A DNA stretch of 64,000 nucleotides, from contig NZ_VSRN01000001.1 in assembly GCF_008369915.1 (NCBI RefSeq), positions 5,762,501-5,826,500 on the forward strand. Direction: 5' to 3'. The stretch's first letter is position 1; each line of letters begins with the position of its first letter. The position numbers were made by a program, and so were the translations under genes. Positions 36,840-45,599 of this stretch are shown here, piece after piece. The notes under the pieces are model-generated. The model searched no databases. It had not been told where the DNA came from and saw only the letters and a list, made by a program, of their open reading frames with translations. The DNA comes from Dyadobacter sp. UC 10 (GTDB taxonomy: Bacteria > Bacteroidota > Bacteroidia > Cytophagales > Spirosomataceae).

Positions 36840-36908
36840 TATATATTTACGGTAGCGTACCCGTTTAGAATAAAATGTTGCGCTATCTATTCCTGACCGA
36901 ACTTAATT

Positions 36909-38141
36909 TTGAAAGAAAAATCCTCACCATTCCTCAAATGGCTGGGCTCGCTGGGCCCTGGCATGATTACCGCTGCGCTCGTTTTCGGGCCAAGCAAGAT
37001 GACGATCACTTCGAAACTCGGCGCCGTGTATGGTTACTCCATGTTATGGCTGGTGGTTGTGGCTATCTTTTTCATGGCTGTATTTACCGCTATGTCCACC
37101 AGGATTGGTGCAGCGACCAGCCAGTCTCTCCTCAGTTTGGTAAGGCAGAAATGGGGCCAGCCTGCTGCTCTGGCAATTGGAATCGGGGTATTTCTGGTGG
37201 CCGCTTCCTTTCAGGCAGGAAATTCGATTGGAGTCGGTATTGCTGTTGGTGAACTTTACCATACCTCGCCGGTTCCGTGGATCATCGTTTTTACATTGAT
37301 AGGGATCAGTCTCCTGTTTTTCCGAAGCTTTTATAAGGTCCTCGAAAAAACAATGATCTTCCTGATCCTGATGATGGTACTGTGCTTCATCACCACCCTG
37401 TTTTGGTCGAAACCGGATGTGTCGGAAATTGCGAAAGGTTTTGCAGTACCTGTCATTCCGGAGGGGTCTCAGGGGCTTGTCATCGCTTTCGTAGCATCCT
37501 GCTTTTCTATCGTAGGTGCGCTGTATCAATCCTATTTAATACAGGAACGGATCAGGATCCGGCCGGAACTGCGCGGCCAGCGCAATGACAGTGTTACCGG
37601 TATTATCCTGCTAGGTGCACTTTGCAGCGTTGTCATCATTTGTGCAGCGGCGGTTTTAAATCCGAAAGGAATAACAGTGAATTCTGCTTCTGATATGGCC
37701 AAAGCGCTGGAACCTATTTTCGGCAGCAGTGCTTCGACCCTGTTCCTGGTGGGATTGTTTGGTGCGGCATTTTCATCGTTGATCGGCAATGCTTCGGTTG
37801 GAGGTACCCTGCTGGGAGATGCGCTTGGACTGGGCAGTAATTTTAGCTCAAAACCGGTTCGTTACCTCGTGGCCGTTGTGATGATCGTCGGTGCAGGAAT
37901 TGCGGTCAGGTTCGGCAAGTTGCCTTTGGAGCTCATCGTATTCGCGCAGAGCGTCACGATTTTCGTTGTCCCGTTTATCGGGACGGCCCTATATATGGTC
38001 GCGAATGATCAAAAAATAATGGGCGATAAAGTGAACAGCCCCTTCGTGAAAGTAGTAGCCGGGATTGGTTTGCTGATCATTTTCGGGTTGGCTATCATCA
38101 ATGTAAAAGAACTATTTCTCAATAATCCCTTATTTAAATAA
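36909..38141 (+). CDS. Nramp-family transporter lacking the metal-binding motifs
   Basis: Inner-membrane protein of 410 residues with about 11 helices and the Nramp/SLC11 fold. The start is TTG 36909: an in-frame TGA at 36894 excludes anything longer, and no in-frame ATG precedes the conserved LGPGMITAAL. In canonical Nramp, helix 1 carries DPGN and helix 6 MPH as manganese/iron ligands. Here helix 1 reads GPSK (after GPGMITAALVF) and helix 6 reads GAL (before YQSYLIQER), so the transition-metal site is lost. The neighbours (oxidoreductase, aldolase) suggest an organic or other cation substrate. Substrate unknown. Confidence 0.8.
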   Translation: MKEKSSPFLKWLGSLGPGMITAALVFGPSKMTITSKLGAVYGYSMLWLVVVAIFFMAVFTAMSTRIGAATSQSLLSLVRQKWGQPAALAIGIGVFLVAASFQAGNSIGVGIAVGELYHTSPVPWIIVFTLIGISLLFFRSFYKVLEKTMIFLILMMVLCFITTLFWSKPDVSEIAKGFAVPVIPEGSQGLVIAFVASCFSIVGALYQSYLIQERIRIRPELRGQRNDSVTGIILLGALCSVVIICAAAVLNPKGITVNSASDMAKALEPIFGSSASTLFLVGLFGAAFSSLIGNASVGGTLLGDALGLGSNFSSKPVRYLVAVVMIVGAGIAVRFGKLPLELIVFAQSVTIFVVPFIGTALYMVANDQKIMGDKVNSPFVKVVAGIGLLIIFGLAIINVKELFLNNPLFK

Positions 38142-39157
38142 TGTCAGCAATTGAATCCCTGGAAGCAAAATGGCTTGCTCCTTCACAAGCACTAATTGAA
38201 GATGTAAAAAAGCTGGATGGCGATATTCTGATCCTTGGTGCGGGAGGTAAGATCGGGCCGAGTATTGCCAGGCTTACGAAGCAGGCTATCGACCTCGCCG
38301 GCACTGATAAGCGCGTAATAGCAGTTTCCCGGTTTCAGGAAGCCGGACTGGCAGCATCCCTGGAAAAGGATGGTATAGAAATAATAGCTGCCGATCTGCT
38401 GAACGATGCAGAGCTGCAAGACCTTCCGGAAGTTAAAAATGTACTCTACCTTGCAGGTACGAAGTTCGGTACTTCCGGGAATGAGCCTTACACATGGGCC
38501 ATGAATGCCTACCTGCCCGGGCGGGTTGCGCAAAAGTTCGCGAAATCCAATATCGTCGTTTATTCTACCGGTAATGTTTATCCCTTTACACCAGTACTTT
38601 CCGGCGGCGCCACGGAAGCATTGCGGGCGGATCCGATCGGGGAATATGGACAGTCGTGCCTCGGCCGCGAGCGGATGTTCCAGCACTTTTCCTCGGTCTA
38701 CGGTACTCCTTTGCTTATTTACAGATTGAATTATGCGATTGATTTCAGGTATGGTGTACTGCTTGAAATAGCGAAATCAGTGCTTGCGGGCAAACCGATC
38801 GACGTGAGTATGGGACACGTGAATGTGATCTGGCAGGGTGACGCCAACGAAATGGCGATCCGCTCGCTGCTGCATTGTGAGGCTCCTGCGAAATTATTGA
38901 ACATTACAGGCCCTGAGACGGTGTCATTACGCTGGCTGGCAATGGAATTCGGACAGCTATTTGACAAAGTACCCGTTTTCGTCAACGAAGAACAGCCGAC
39001 CGCATTGCTGAGTAATGCGGCCGAATCTTTCCGGTTGTTCGGCTATCCGCGAACCACATTGAAACAAATGATCGGTATCACTGCCGATTGGCTGAAAGAA
39101 GGCGGGGCAACCATTAACAAGCCGACGCATTTCCAGGAAAGGAAAGGCCAGTTTTAA
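38141..39157 (+). CDS. Extended SDR (NAD-dependent epimerase/dehydratase-like) protein
   Basis: Cytoplasmic Rossmann protein of 338 residues with dinucleotide motif GAGGKIG (about 31-37). In place of the catalytic YxxxK it has YGQSC: the Tyr is kept and the Lys is a Cys (codons TAT-GGA-CAG-TCG-TGC at 38646-38660). Activity may therefore be altered or lost, or another residue may substitute. Its ATG overlaps the stop of the transporter gene by one base (TAATG), showing tight coupling, and an aldolase gene follows 21 bases later. Confidence 0.75.
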   Translation: MSAIESLEAKWLAPSQALIEDVKKLDGDILILGAGGKIGPSIARLTKQAIDLAGTDKRVIAVSRFQEAGLAASLEKDGIEIIAADLLNDAELQDLPEVKNVLYLAGTKFGTSGNEPYTWAMNAYLPGRVAQKFAKSNIVVYSTGNVYPFTPVLSGGATEALRADPIGEYGQSCLGRERMFQHFSSVYGTPLLIYRLNYAIDFRYGVLLEIAKSVLAGKPIDVSMGHVNVIWQGDANEMAIRSLLHCEAPAKLLNITGPETVSLRWLAMEFGQLFDKVPVFVNEEQPTALLSNAAESFRLFGYPRTTLKQMIGITADWLKEGGATINKPTHFQERKGQF

Positions 39158-39178
39158 TCAAATAAAAGATCTCAAATC

Positions 39179-40195
39179 ATGCTGAAAGAAGATATAAAAA
39201 GCCTTTTGCTGGAAGGAACAGCTATTCCTGCGCATCCGCTGGCGCTCAACAGTTTTCTGCAATTTGACGAAAACCGCCAGCGCGGCCTGACCAGGTATTA
39301 CATGGAAAGCGGGGCCGGAGGTGTGGCGATCGGTGTGCATACGACCCAGTTCGAAATCCGCGATCCGGAGGTGAACCTGTTTGAAAAAGTACTGGAAGTC
39401 ACCGCCGACGAAATTGCGAAAGCTAACCTTGCGCGACCATTTATCAAGGTTGCAGGAATATGCGGGCTGACTCCCCAGGCTTTGAAAGAAGCTGAAATTG
39501 CAAAAAAATATGGTTATGATCTGGGCCTGGTCAGTATGGCTGCATTCAGGAACGAGGCGGAAGAAGCAATTCTTGAACACATCAGGGCCGTGTCGGAAAT
39601 TATTCCCGTGTTCGGTTTTTATTTGCAGGCAGCGATCGGCGGGCGGGTTTACAGTTTTGATTTCTGGTCGAAATTTGCGGAAATACCAAATGTTTGTGCC
39701 ATTAAAGTGGCTGCGTTCAACAGATATCAGACGCTGGACGTCGTGCGGGCGGTTTGCCACTCGTCGCGCAGAGATGCAATTGCTTTATACACCGGGAATG
39801 ACGACAATATTGTGGCAGACCTGTTGACGACTTTTCGGTTTAACGTCAATGGACAGCATGTCGAAAAGCGTTTTGTCGGAGGGTTACTGGGACATTGGGC
39901 TGTTTGGACCGGAAAGTCCGTTGAATTGTTGAAAAATATCAAAGCGACATTAGCCTCCCCCAATCCGGACCTGGCGCCCTGGCTGACCACGAATATTGAA
40001 GTGACGGACATGAATGCTGCCATTTTTGATCCTGCCAACAATTTTCACGGCTGCATCACCGGCGTACACGAAGTACTCCGCCGCAGGGGCTTGCTGGAAG
40101 GAATCCAGACCCTCAACCCGAAGGAAAGCCTCTCGCCGGGACAATCTGAGGAGATCACAAGGGTCATAGCAGCCTATGCGCATTTGGTGGATTAG
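39179..40195 (+). CDS. Dihydrodipicolinate synthase-family aldolase/dehydratase
   Basis: TIM-barrel lyase of 338 residues of the DapA/NAL superfamily. The Schiff-base lysine lies in CAIKVAAF (about 178), the conserved Tyr in FGFYLQA (about 147), and the N-terminal GTAIPAHPLAL replaces the usual GG-T/S-T motif. True DapA is shorter (about 290 residues), so this is likely a sugar-acid or keto-acid lyase. It is the third gene of the transporter-SDR operon. Confidence 0.8.
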   Translation: MLKEDIKSLLLEGTAIPAHPLALNSFLQFDENRQRGLTRYYMESGAGGVAIGVHTTQFEIRDPEVNLFEKVLEVTADEIAKANLARPFIKVAGICGLTPQALKEAEIAKKYGYDLGLVSMAAFRNEAEEAILEHIRAVSEIIPVFGFYLQAAIGGRVYSFDFWSKFAEIPNVCAIKVAAFNRYQTLDVVRAVCHSSRRDAIALYTGNDDNIVADLLTTFRFNVNGQHVEKRFVGGLLGHWAVWTGKSVELLKNIKATLASPNPDLAPWLTTNIEVTDMNAAIFDPANNFHGCITGVHEVLRRRGLLEGIQTLNPKESLSPGQSEEITRVIAAYAHLVD

Positions 40196-40248
40196 TTAGA
40201 GATTGGGGCCAGCCTGCTTATTACGAGAACTAAACAGCTTTTCCGCGT

Positions 40249-41406
40249 ATGCTCAAAATTTCCCTCAAAACCATCACCGCATTGGCCCTTTTGTTCGCAT
40301 GCAGCGCTTCCGTGCGGGAGCAGGCGTGGCACGCGGTTGAAGCTTTTCCGAAGTTAAAATTCGAATCGCCGGTTGATCTTACGCATGCGAATGACGGCAG
40401 TAACCGGTTGTTTGTACTGGAACAGGAAGGCAGGGTCAGGGTGTTCGACAACAAAAGTGATGCAGCCGGCGCACAGGTATTCCTGGATATCAGAAAAAAA
40501 GTAAGCTTTGGCGGAGAAGCCGGTTTGCTGGGTATTGCTTTTCACCCCGATTTTAAGAAAAACGGCTATTTCTTCTTGAATTATACAAGTAAAGTTTCAG
40601 GCAAGCTGGAAACGATCGTGTCGCGTTTTCAGGTTAGCCAATCCAATCCGGATCAGGCAAATCCGAATAGTGAGGCGGTGCTTTTCCGTTTCGAGCAACC
40701 CTGGGATAATCATAACGGTGGCGCGGTGAAGTTTGGAAAAGACGGTTATTTGTACGTGTCGACCGGGGACGGTGGGTTTTGGGGCGATCCTAATAATAAC
40801 GGACAAAATAAAGGCGCGTGGCTGGGAAAGATATTAAGAGTAGATGTGAATTCGACAGCAAAAGGACATTATGGAATTCCTGCCGATAATCCTTTCAGAG
40901 GAAATAAGGAAAGATTCAGGGAGGAAATCTATGCATACGGCCTGCGGAATCCCTGGCGCATCAGCTTTGACGATGAGACAAATACGCTTTGGGCAGGGGA
41001 CGTCGGGCAAAACAAGAGAGAAGAGATTGATATCATCACAAAAGGTGGTAATTACGGCTGGCGCAGGAAAGAAAGCATTGATTGTTACAAGCCGGGCAAG
41101 GATTGTGACGAGGAAGGATTTATTGATCCGGTACTCGACCTGCCGCAGTCAAATGGAGAACATTCGGTCACCGGAGGCTTTGTTTACCGCGGAAAGCGAC
41201 TTCCGGAATTGCAGGGTAAGTACATTTTTGCGGATTATGTGAGCGGGCGGGTATTTGCTTTGGAAACTCAAAATGGTAAACTGGTAAGAAATGCGGTCTT
41301 GCTGGAAAAGGTTTTCCAGGTTTCTGCATTTGGCGAAGATGCGGAAAAGGAGCTTTACCTGTGCAGCCACAGCAGTGGGAAGATCCTGAAACTCGTCAAA
41401 AAGTAA
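40249..41406 (+). CDS. Lipoprotein glucose/sorbosone dehydrogenase-like protein
   Basis: Periplasmic six-bladed propeller of 385 residues. The N-terminus has a lipoprotein signal with the lipobox LFAC (Cys about 17). Family signatures are LLGIAFHPDF, NHNGGAVKFGKDGYLYVSTGDGG, YGLRNPWRISFD and GNYGWRRKE. It probably oxidises sugars to lactones with PQQ, as in the Asd/YliI family. It lies 53 bases after the aldolase gene in the same direction, consistent with supply of sugar acids to that pathway. Confidence 0.82.
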   Translation: MLKISLKTITALALLFACSASVREQAWHAVEAFPKLKFESPVDLTHANDGSNRLFVLEQEGRVRVFDNKSDAAGAQVFLDIRKKVSFGGEAGLLGIAFHPDFKKNGYFFLNYTSKVSGKLETIVSRFQVSQSNPDQANPNSEAVLFRFEQPWDNHNGGAVKFGKDGYLYVSTGDGGFWGDPNNNGQNKGAWLGKILRVDVNSTAKGHYGIPADNPFRGNKERFREEIYAYGLRNPWRISFDDETNTLWAGDVGQNKREEIDIITKGGNYGWRRKESIDCYKPGKDCDEEGFIDPVLDLPQSNGEHSVTGGFVYRGKRLPELQGKYIFADYVSGRVFALETQNGKLVRNAVLLEKVFQVSAFGEDAEKELYLCSHSSGKILKLVKK

Positions 41407-41511
41407 CAGTACAATCAGGCATCTGAAAAAGTAAAAATTGCCGCCGTATCCTGGAAGCTAGGGTAGCAAAGCCCTGTTAGCCGCTTTTCTTTTTCGAATT
41501 AGAGAAACCAT

Positions 41512-42921
41512 ATGCCCGAAAATAATAACCATTTGATGACCAGGCGCGACTTTGCCAAAAGCGCAGCCACACTGGCAGTAGCCGGTGCCATACCGACTTC
41601 CGCAATGCAGTTCTCTGCCGACCAAAAGAACATGAAGAAAATCAAGATCAGCCGTGTAGATTCGAATTTCGAAAGAGAGCCATTAAATCCCTACCGGTTT
41701 AAAGGAAGCGCGATAACAGATAGCTGGCAGGCTATATCTATGCTGGAATCCGACTCGGGCATCAGAAAAATAGGCTTAGGGACACAGGGTGTTCTGTGGT
41801 CTGATTCAAAAGTATTTGCCGCCCATTCGGAAAGTGCCGGGAATGCATTGATGTACGCAATGAGTGAAAGAGCGCTCCAAATGTTAAAAGGGACCACATT
41901 TACGGATCCTGTAAGTTTGCTGGACGATATCCTGCCCGAAGTCCTGGCTTATGGGAAAAAAATAACCGGAAATCCCGACCTGCGTAAAACATTCGCTTTG
42001 AATGCACTCGTGAGCGTCGACAATGCAGCCTGGCTGCTGTATGCTCAGGAAAACGGCCTGAAACAATTCGACGAACTCGTGCCGGCAGCTTATAAACCGG
42101 GCTTGTCGTACAGGCACGAGAAAGTGGCGAGTATTCCTTCATTCAGCGTCGGAACTACCGCAGAAAGGATTAAGCAGGCTGCGGAGGAGGGGTACTTTAT
42201 TATGAAGCTCAAAACGGGCGCAGCCGGTTCACAGCATGAAATGATCGAAAAAGATATTGCTTTCCTGACCGCGGTGCACAAGGCGATCGGTCATTTTGAA
42301 ACGCCTTACACTAAAAACGGCAAAATTCCCTATTACTTTGACGCAAATGGCCGGTATGAGAAAAAGGAAACGCTGCTCCGTTTTCTGGACCATGCCAAGA
42401 AAATTGGTGCATTTGAACAGATTGCGGTGATTGAAGAGCCTTTTGAAGAAAGTAATGAGGCTTTTGTCGGTGATATTGGCGTTCGTGTCGCCGCTGATGA
42501 AAGTGCGCACACTGTTGAAGACGCAGCGAAAAGAATAGAACTCGGCTACACGGCCATTGCAGTAAAGGCAATTGCCAAAACACTCAGTATGACCATGAAA
42601 ATTACCCAGCTGGCCTACGAGAAAAAGGTTCCCTGCTTTTGCGCAGACCTGACGGTGAGCCCGATATTGGTGGACTGGAACAAAAACGTCGCAGCACGTT
42701 TGCAGCCATTTCCGGGCATGACGGTCGGCTTACAGGAGACGAACGGGCATCAGTACTACAAGAATTGGGACAAACTGATGAGCTACCATCCGAAGGCAAA
42801 CAGCAGCTGGACAAAGACACAGAAAGGTGTTTACCTTACCGACGCTTCATTTTATGCGGAGAGTGGCGGCATTCTCGCTCCCTCGGCTCACTATGAAGCA
42901 TTGTTCCCGGCGAACGGATGA
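41512..42921 (+). CDS. Enolase-superfamily (mandelate racemase/MLE-like) protein with Tat-type leader
   Basis: Protein of 469 residues. The N-terminus reads TRRDFAKSAATLAVAGA, a Tat-like leader ending near residue 30, so export is likely. Superfamily metal ligands appear in YYFDANGRY, IEEPFEE and VAADES, with Lys in MKLKTG and VKAIAK as possible bases. Members are racemases, epimerases or acid-sugar dehydratases; the exact one is open. A 105-base gap separates it from the dehydrogenase gene. Convergent with the thioredoxin-like gene, with 22 bases between. Confidence 0.78.
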   Translation: MPENNNHLMTRRDFAKSAATLAVAGAIPTSAMQFSADQKNMKKIKISRVDSNFEREPLNPYRFKGSAITDSWQAISMLESDSGIRKIGLGTQGVLWSDSKVFAAHSESAGNALMYAMSERALQMLKGTTFTDPVSLLDDILPEVLAYGKKITGNPDLRKTFALNALVSVDNAAWLLYAQENGLKQFDELVPAAYKPGLSYRHEKVASIPSFSVGTTAERIKQAAEEGYFIMKLKTGAAGSQHEMIEKDIAFLTAVHKAIGHFETPYTKNGKIPYYFDANGRYEKKETLLRFLDHAKKIGAFEQIAVIEEPFEESNEAFVGDIGVRVAADESAHTVEDAAKRIELGYTAIAVKAIAKTLSMTMKITQLAYEKKVPCFCADLTVSPILVDWNKNVAARLQPFPGMTVGLQETNGHQYYKNWDKLMSYHPKANSSWTKTQKGVYLTDASFYAESGGILAPSAHYEALFPANG

Positions 42922-42943
42922 ACCACCGCCCCCGGGATGTTAC

Positions 42944-43426
42944 CTATAATGTTTGTTTCAATGTTTTGAAAATCTCCGAATGCGGTTGCTCGCCTTCGTA
43001 GGTTTTCACCAGGTTGCCAGCTTTGTTATAGATAGCAATGTATGGAAACGAGCGGATCTGGTAATAACGCTGAACCAGATAGGAAGTGCCTTCTGTTCCG
43101 ACCTTGATATTGGGGTAACCAGCAAGATTGTATTGTTTTACAAACGGTTTCAGCATATCCATCGACTGAAAAGTGACCATTACCACCTGCTTGTTAGCCA
43201 CCACACTGTAATTCTTTACCAGATCCTTCGTGAACTCCTGACAATGGTCGCAGTCCGGCGAAAAATAGATCAGGACTGTCGGGCCTTTTGCCAGCTGGCT
43301 GGAAGTATATTGCTGACCGTTGGTAAGCCTGATCTGGAATGGGGCAATTTTGTTGGGAATGGATTGCGCATAACCGGCCAACGAGAACGCAAGCATAATA
43401 AAGCTGAAAACTAATTTTTGGATCAT
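42944..43426 (-). CDS. Exported thioredoxin-fold (TlpA/AhpC-like) protein
   Basis: Protein of 160 residues with a signal peptide ending GYAQ (about 21) and a thioredoxin fold with redox site SPDCDHCQE (CDHC rather than CGPC). It probably acts as a periplasmic thiol-disulfide protein. The DxxC variant is common in Bacteroidota TlpA-like proteins. It is downstream of the DinB gene by 49 bases and could be the last gene of that unit. Confidence 0.82.
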   Translation of the reverse strand: MIQKLVFSFIMLAFSLAGYAQSIPNKIAPFQIRLTNGQQYTSSQLAKGPTVLIYFSPDCDHCQEFTKDLVKNYSVVANKQVVMVTFQSMDMLKPFVKQYNLAGYPNIKVGTEGTSYLVQRYYQIRSFPYIAIYNKAGNLVKTYEGEQPHSEIFKTLKQTL

Positions 43427-43475
43427 TGTCTGGATTCTTTTGTAACAATCCGCAAGATATTAATCTTTTCAACTT

Positions 43476-44006
43476 CTAGCCTGCAACTTTTTCTGTTACT
43501 TTTTCAAGAATGTTTCGTAGCTGGTGCGCGTGCCTTTTGGAGTGACAAATCACGAAGTATATCCACTCGTACCGCGTAAACTCGCCGGCCTCCGGAAATG
43601 GAAATTCAGTACACAAGCGTGTCAGGTCCTCTGATTTGGCTATGGCAGTGATTGCGGCTCTTTCTGCTTTGAAATCGTTCGTTATCGCAGCCAGATCGTG
43701 CGGGCCGTCCGAAGGGATATTGAAATCCGGAGCCTGCAGTTTTGTACTGAAATCCAGAAAAATTTCTTCTATCAGCGGCACCATTTGTCCCTGCGGACGT
43801 TCGAGGGGGGCTGTTTCTCCCATGATCAGTGCGGGCAGGTCCGTTTCGGATTTCAGCAGATGTTCCGTCACTTGTCCGGCGGTCCAGCTGCCGGAGAATG
43901 GGACGATGTTTACCTGTTCCTGATTAAAGGATTTCAGGACGGATAAATAGTCGGCAGTCGCTTTTTCCAGTTCTTCTGCCAGCATCTCGTTACTTAGAAT
44001 TTCCAT
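43476..44006 (-). CDS. DinB-family protein
   Basis: Four-helix DinB/YfiT-like protein of 176 residues. The three metal-binding histidines fit AGQVTEHLLKSE (about 49), and CHSKRHAHQL near 155-160 near the end. Family members bind a divalent metal and often transfer thiol cofactors, but the activity of this one is unknown. It starts five bases after the SRPBCC gene, so it is in the operon under the shared repeat operator. Confidence 0.82.
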   Translation of the reverse strand: MEILSNEMLAEELEKATADYLSVLKSFNQEQVNIVPFSGSWTAGQVTEHLLKSETDLPALIMGETAPLERPQGQMVPLIEEIFLDFSTKLQAPDFNIPSDGPHDLAAITNDFKAERAAITAIAKSEDLTRLCTEFPFPEAGEFTRYEWIYFVICHSKRHAHQLRNILEKVTEKVAG

Positions 44007-44011
44007 GGCTA

Positions 44012-44458
44012 TTACAAATTTTCAGATAGTTCCTTCATTTTTTCAAGTGCCTTGCGCCACGCCGCTGCCATATCGTCATAGTACTCTTTATCCATATCGC
44101 AGGAAATGCTGAGCCGCACTGCGTCGCCTTTTTCTTCGAGGATATACACTTCCCGGTAGCCATTCATTTGTTGGGCCATTTCGCTTTCATAATCCTCTTC
44201 TCCGTCGGTAACGATGCCGGTGTAGGCGACTGTAATTTTTTCGAAAGGCCGGCTTTCTTCAATCACACCTGCCATACCGCTTTTGGATTCATCCATAAAA
44301 AGTGCCTTGCTGCCTTCGTGCCAGTCTGTATCGGCAATATTCCCTGCACCGAATTCTATGAGCCAGTCTCTGTTGTATTTGTCTTCCGTGATGACCTGCC
44401 AGATTTTTTCAGCTGGTGCGTTGATCAAGATTGCTTCTTCAATACGTTTTGTTTCCAT
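44012..44458 (-). CDS. SRPBCC/AHSA1-domain protein
   Basis: Small START-like protein of 148 residues (IEEAILINAPAEKIWQVIT start, WRKALEKMKELSENL end) with the hydrophobic-cavity fold used for ligand binding or as an Hsp90 co-chaperone-like module. The function here is unknown. It is the first gene of an operon with a DinB gene, and its promoter region is shared with the divergent GlxA-type regulator. Confidence 0.82.
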   Translation of the reverse strand: METKRIEEAILINAPAEKIWQVITEDKYNRDWLIEFGAGNIADTDWHEGSKALFMDESKSGMAGVIEESRPFEKITVAYTGIVTDGEEDYESEMAQQMNGYREVYILEEKGDAVRLSISCDMDKEYYDDMAAAWRKALEKMKELSENL

Positions 44459-44487
44459 GTCTAATACATTTGTTAATAAGTATATTG

Positions 44488-44554
44488 CAAACTTATGTGA
44501 TTAAATAGGAAAAAAGAGGGGGCAAAACTGTCAGATTTGGGGTTGAACGCGACA
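44488..44554 (-). promoter_or_regulatory. Promoter and operator A (SRPBCC-DinB operon)
   Basis: On the minus strand: TGTCGC (44554-44549), then TGACAG (44533-44528), each followed by a run of four or five C, then 32 bases, then a perfect -7 box TAAGTTTG (44495-44488). The predicted leader is about 26 nt. The layout matches operators B and C except that the second hexamer differs and the repeat spacing is 21 rather than 22. Confidence 0.6.
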
Positions 44555-44572
44555 GATAATTTTCTAATTTTG
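44543..44572 (+). promoter_or_regulatory. Promoter of the GlxA-type regulator, overlapped by an operator half-site
   Basis: TTG at 44543-44545 and perfect TAATTTTG at 44565-44572 with a 19-base spacer. The hexamer GCGACA (44549-44554) of operator A lies inside the spacer. The -7 box ends five bases before the ATG, so the transcript would be almost leaderless. Confidence 0.55.
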
Positions 44573-44577
44573 GAAAT

Positions 44578-45561
44578 ATGAAGCATATATCTGTACTCGT
44601 TCCAAGAGGCGACGTAGCCCTGGGGACTATCGAGGGGCCGTTCAAATTCTTTTTATTTGTAAACGATTTTCTGGCTGCTATGGGCAGGGAGCCCGCTTTT
44701 CAGGTACAAACGGTCGGTATAAACATGGACGTCCAGAAGTACGGCGGTGTTTTCGCAGTGACTCCCGAAGTAACAATCGAAAGCCTCCAACGTACAGACC
44801 TGATCATTATTCCGGCCGTCAATGGCGACAGGGATACGGTTATCGAATCCAATAAGGATTTTTTTCCATGGATTGCGTCTCAGCACCGGCAGGGGTCGGA
44901 GGTAGCCAGTCTTTGTGTAGGCGCTTTTCTGCTTGCAGCCACAGGCCTGCTTTCGGGCCGGAATTGTACAACGCACTGGATGTCGGCCCCGGACTTTAAA
45001 AGAATGTTTCCGGATGTGAATTTGATGGATAACCGGGTCATTACCGATGAGAACAGGCTCTACACCAGCGGAGGCGCCAATACCTTCTGGAATTTGCTGG
45101 TATACCTGATCGAGAAATACATTGACAGGGAAATGGCGATCTACACGACCAAGTTTTTTATGATCGAGATCGACCGCAATACGCAGTCACCCTTTATCAT
45201 GTTCACAGGCCAGAAAGAGCATGAAGACGATGTGATCAGAAAGGCGCAGGATTTTATTGAAAAAAGTTTTCAGGAAAAGATAACCGTCGACCAGCTTTCT
45301 GAAATGTTCGCGATCGGGCGCAGGAGTTTTGAGAGGCGGTTTAAAAAAGCCACTTCCAATTCAGTCGTGGAATATATACAGCGGGTAAAGATTGAGGCGG
45401 CCAAGAAGAGCTTTGAAGTAACCCGTAAAAACGTGACTGAACTCATGTACGAAGTGGGCTATACGGACACCAAGGCTTTCCGCAGCACTTTCAAAAAAAT
45501 TACCGGGCTTTCGCCGATCGAGTATCGCAATAAATACAACAAAAGCGCAATGTCCGCCTAG
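44578..45561 (+). CDS. GlxA-family AraC-type transcriptional regulator
   Basis: Regulator of 327 residues: an N-terminal DJ-1/PfpI-like domain (5-190) with the elbow cysteine in VASLCVGAFLLA (about 112), then an AraC-type double helix-turn-helix (about 225-325; ends with YTDTKAFRSTFKKITGLSPIEYR). The DJ-1 domain probably senses a metabolite rather than acting as an enzyme. It is divergent from the SRPBCC operon. Repeated operators upstream of three neighbouring operons make it the likely local activator, and its own promoter is overlapped by one half-site, suggesting negative autoregulation. Confidence 0.88.
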   Translation: MKHISVLVPRGDVALGTIEGPFKFFLFVNDFLAAMGREPAFQVQTVGINMDVQKYGGVFAVTPEVTIESLQRTDLIIIPAVNGDRDTVIESNKDFFPWIASQHRQGSEVASLCVGAFLLAATGLLSGRNCTTHWMSAPDFKRMFPDVNLMDNRVITDENRLYTSGGANTFWNLLVYLIEKYIDREMAIYTTKFFMIEIDRNTQSPFIMFTGQKEHEDDVIRKAQDFIEKSFQEKITVDQLSEMFAIGRRSFERRFKKATSNSVVEYIQRVKIEAAKKSFEVTRKNVTELMYEVGYTDTKAFRSTFKKITGLSPIEYRNKYNKSAMSA

Positions 45562-45574
45562 GAACTGCGCTTTT
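45541..45574 (+). terminator. Possible terminator overlapping the regulator's stop codon
   Basis: Nine-bp stem AAAAGCGCA/TGCGCTTTT with a 16-base loop that contains the stop codon of the regulator gene. Convergent with the DoxX gene. Confidence 0.4.
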
Positions 45575-45599
45575 GATATGACCTCGTGAAGACATGCAG

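Noticed and set aside
36909..38141. MntH-type manganese/iron importer
   Set aside because: The fold is Nramp, but both metal-binding motifs are replaced.
39158..39760. A 200-codon open frame on the minus strand
   Set aside because: Antisense to the DHDPS-family gene, which has an intact active site; the antisense product has no recognisable features.
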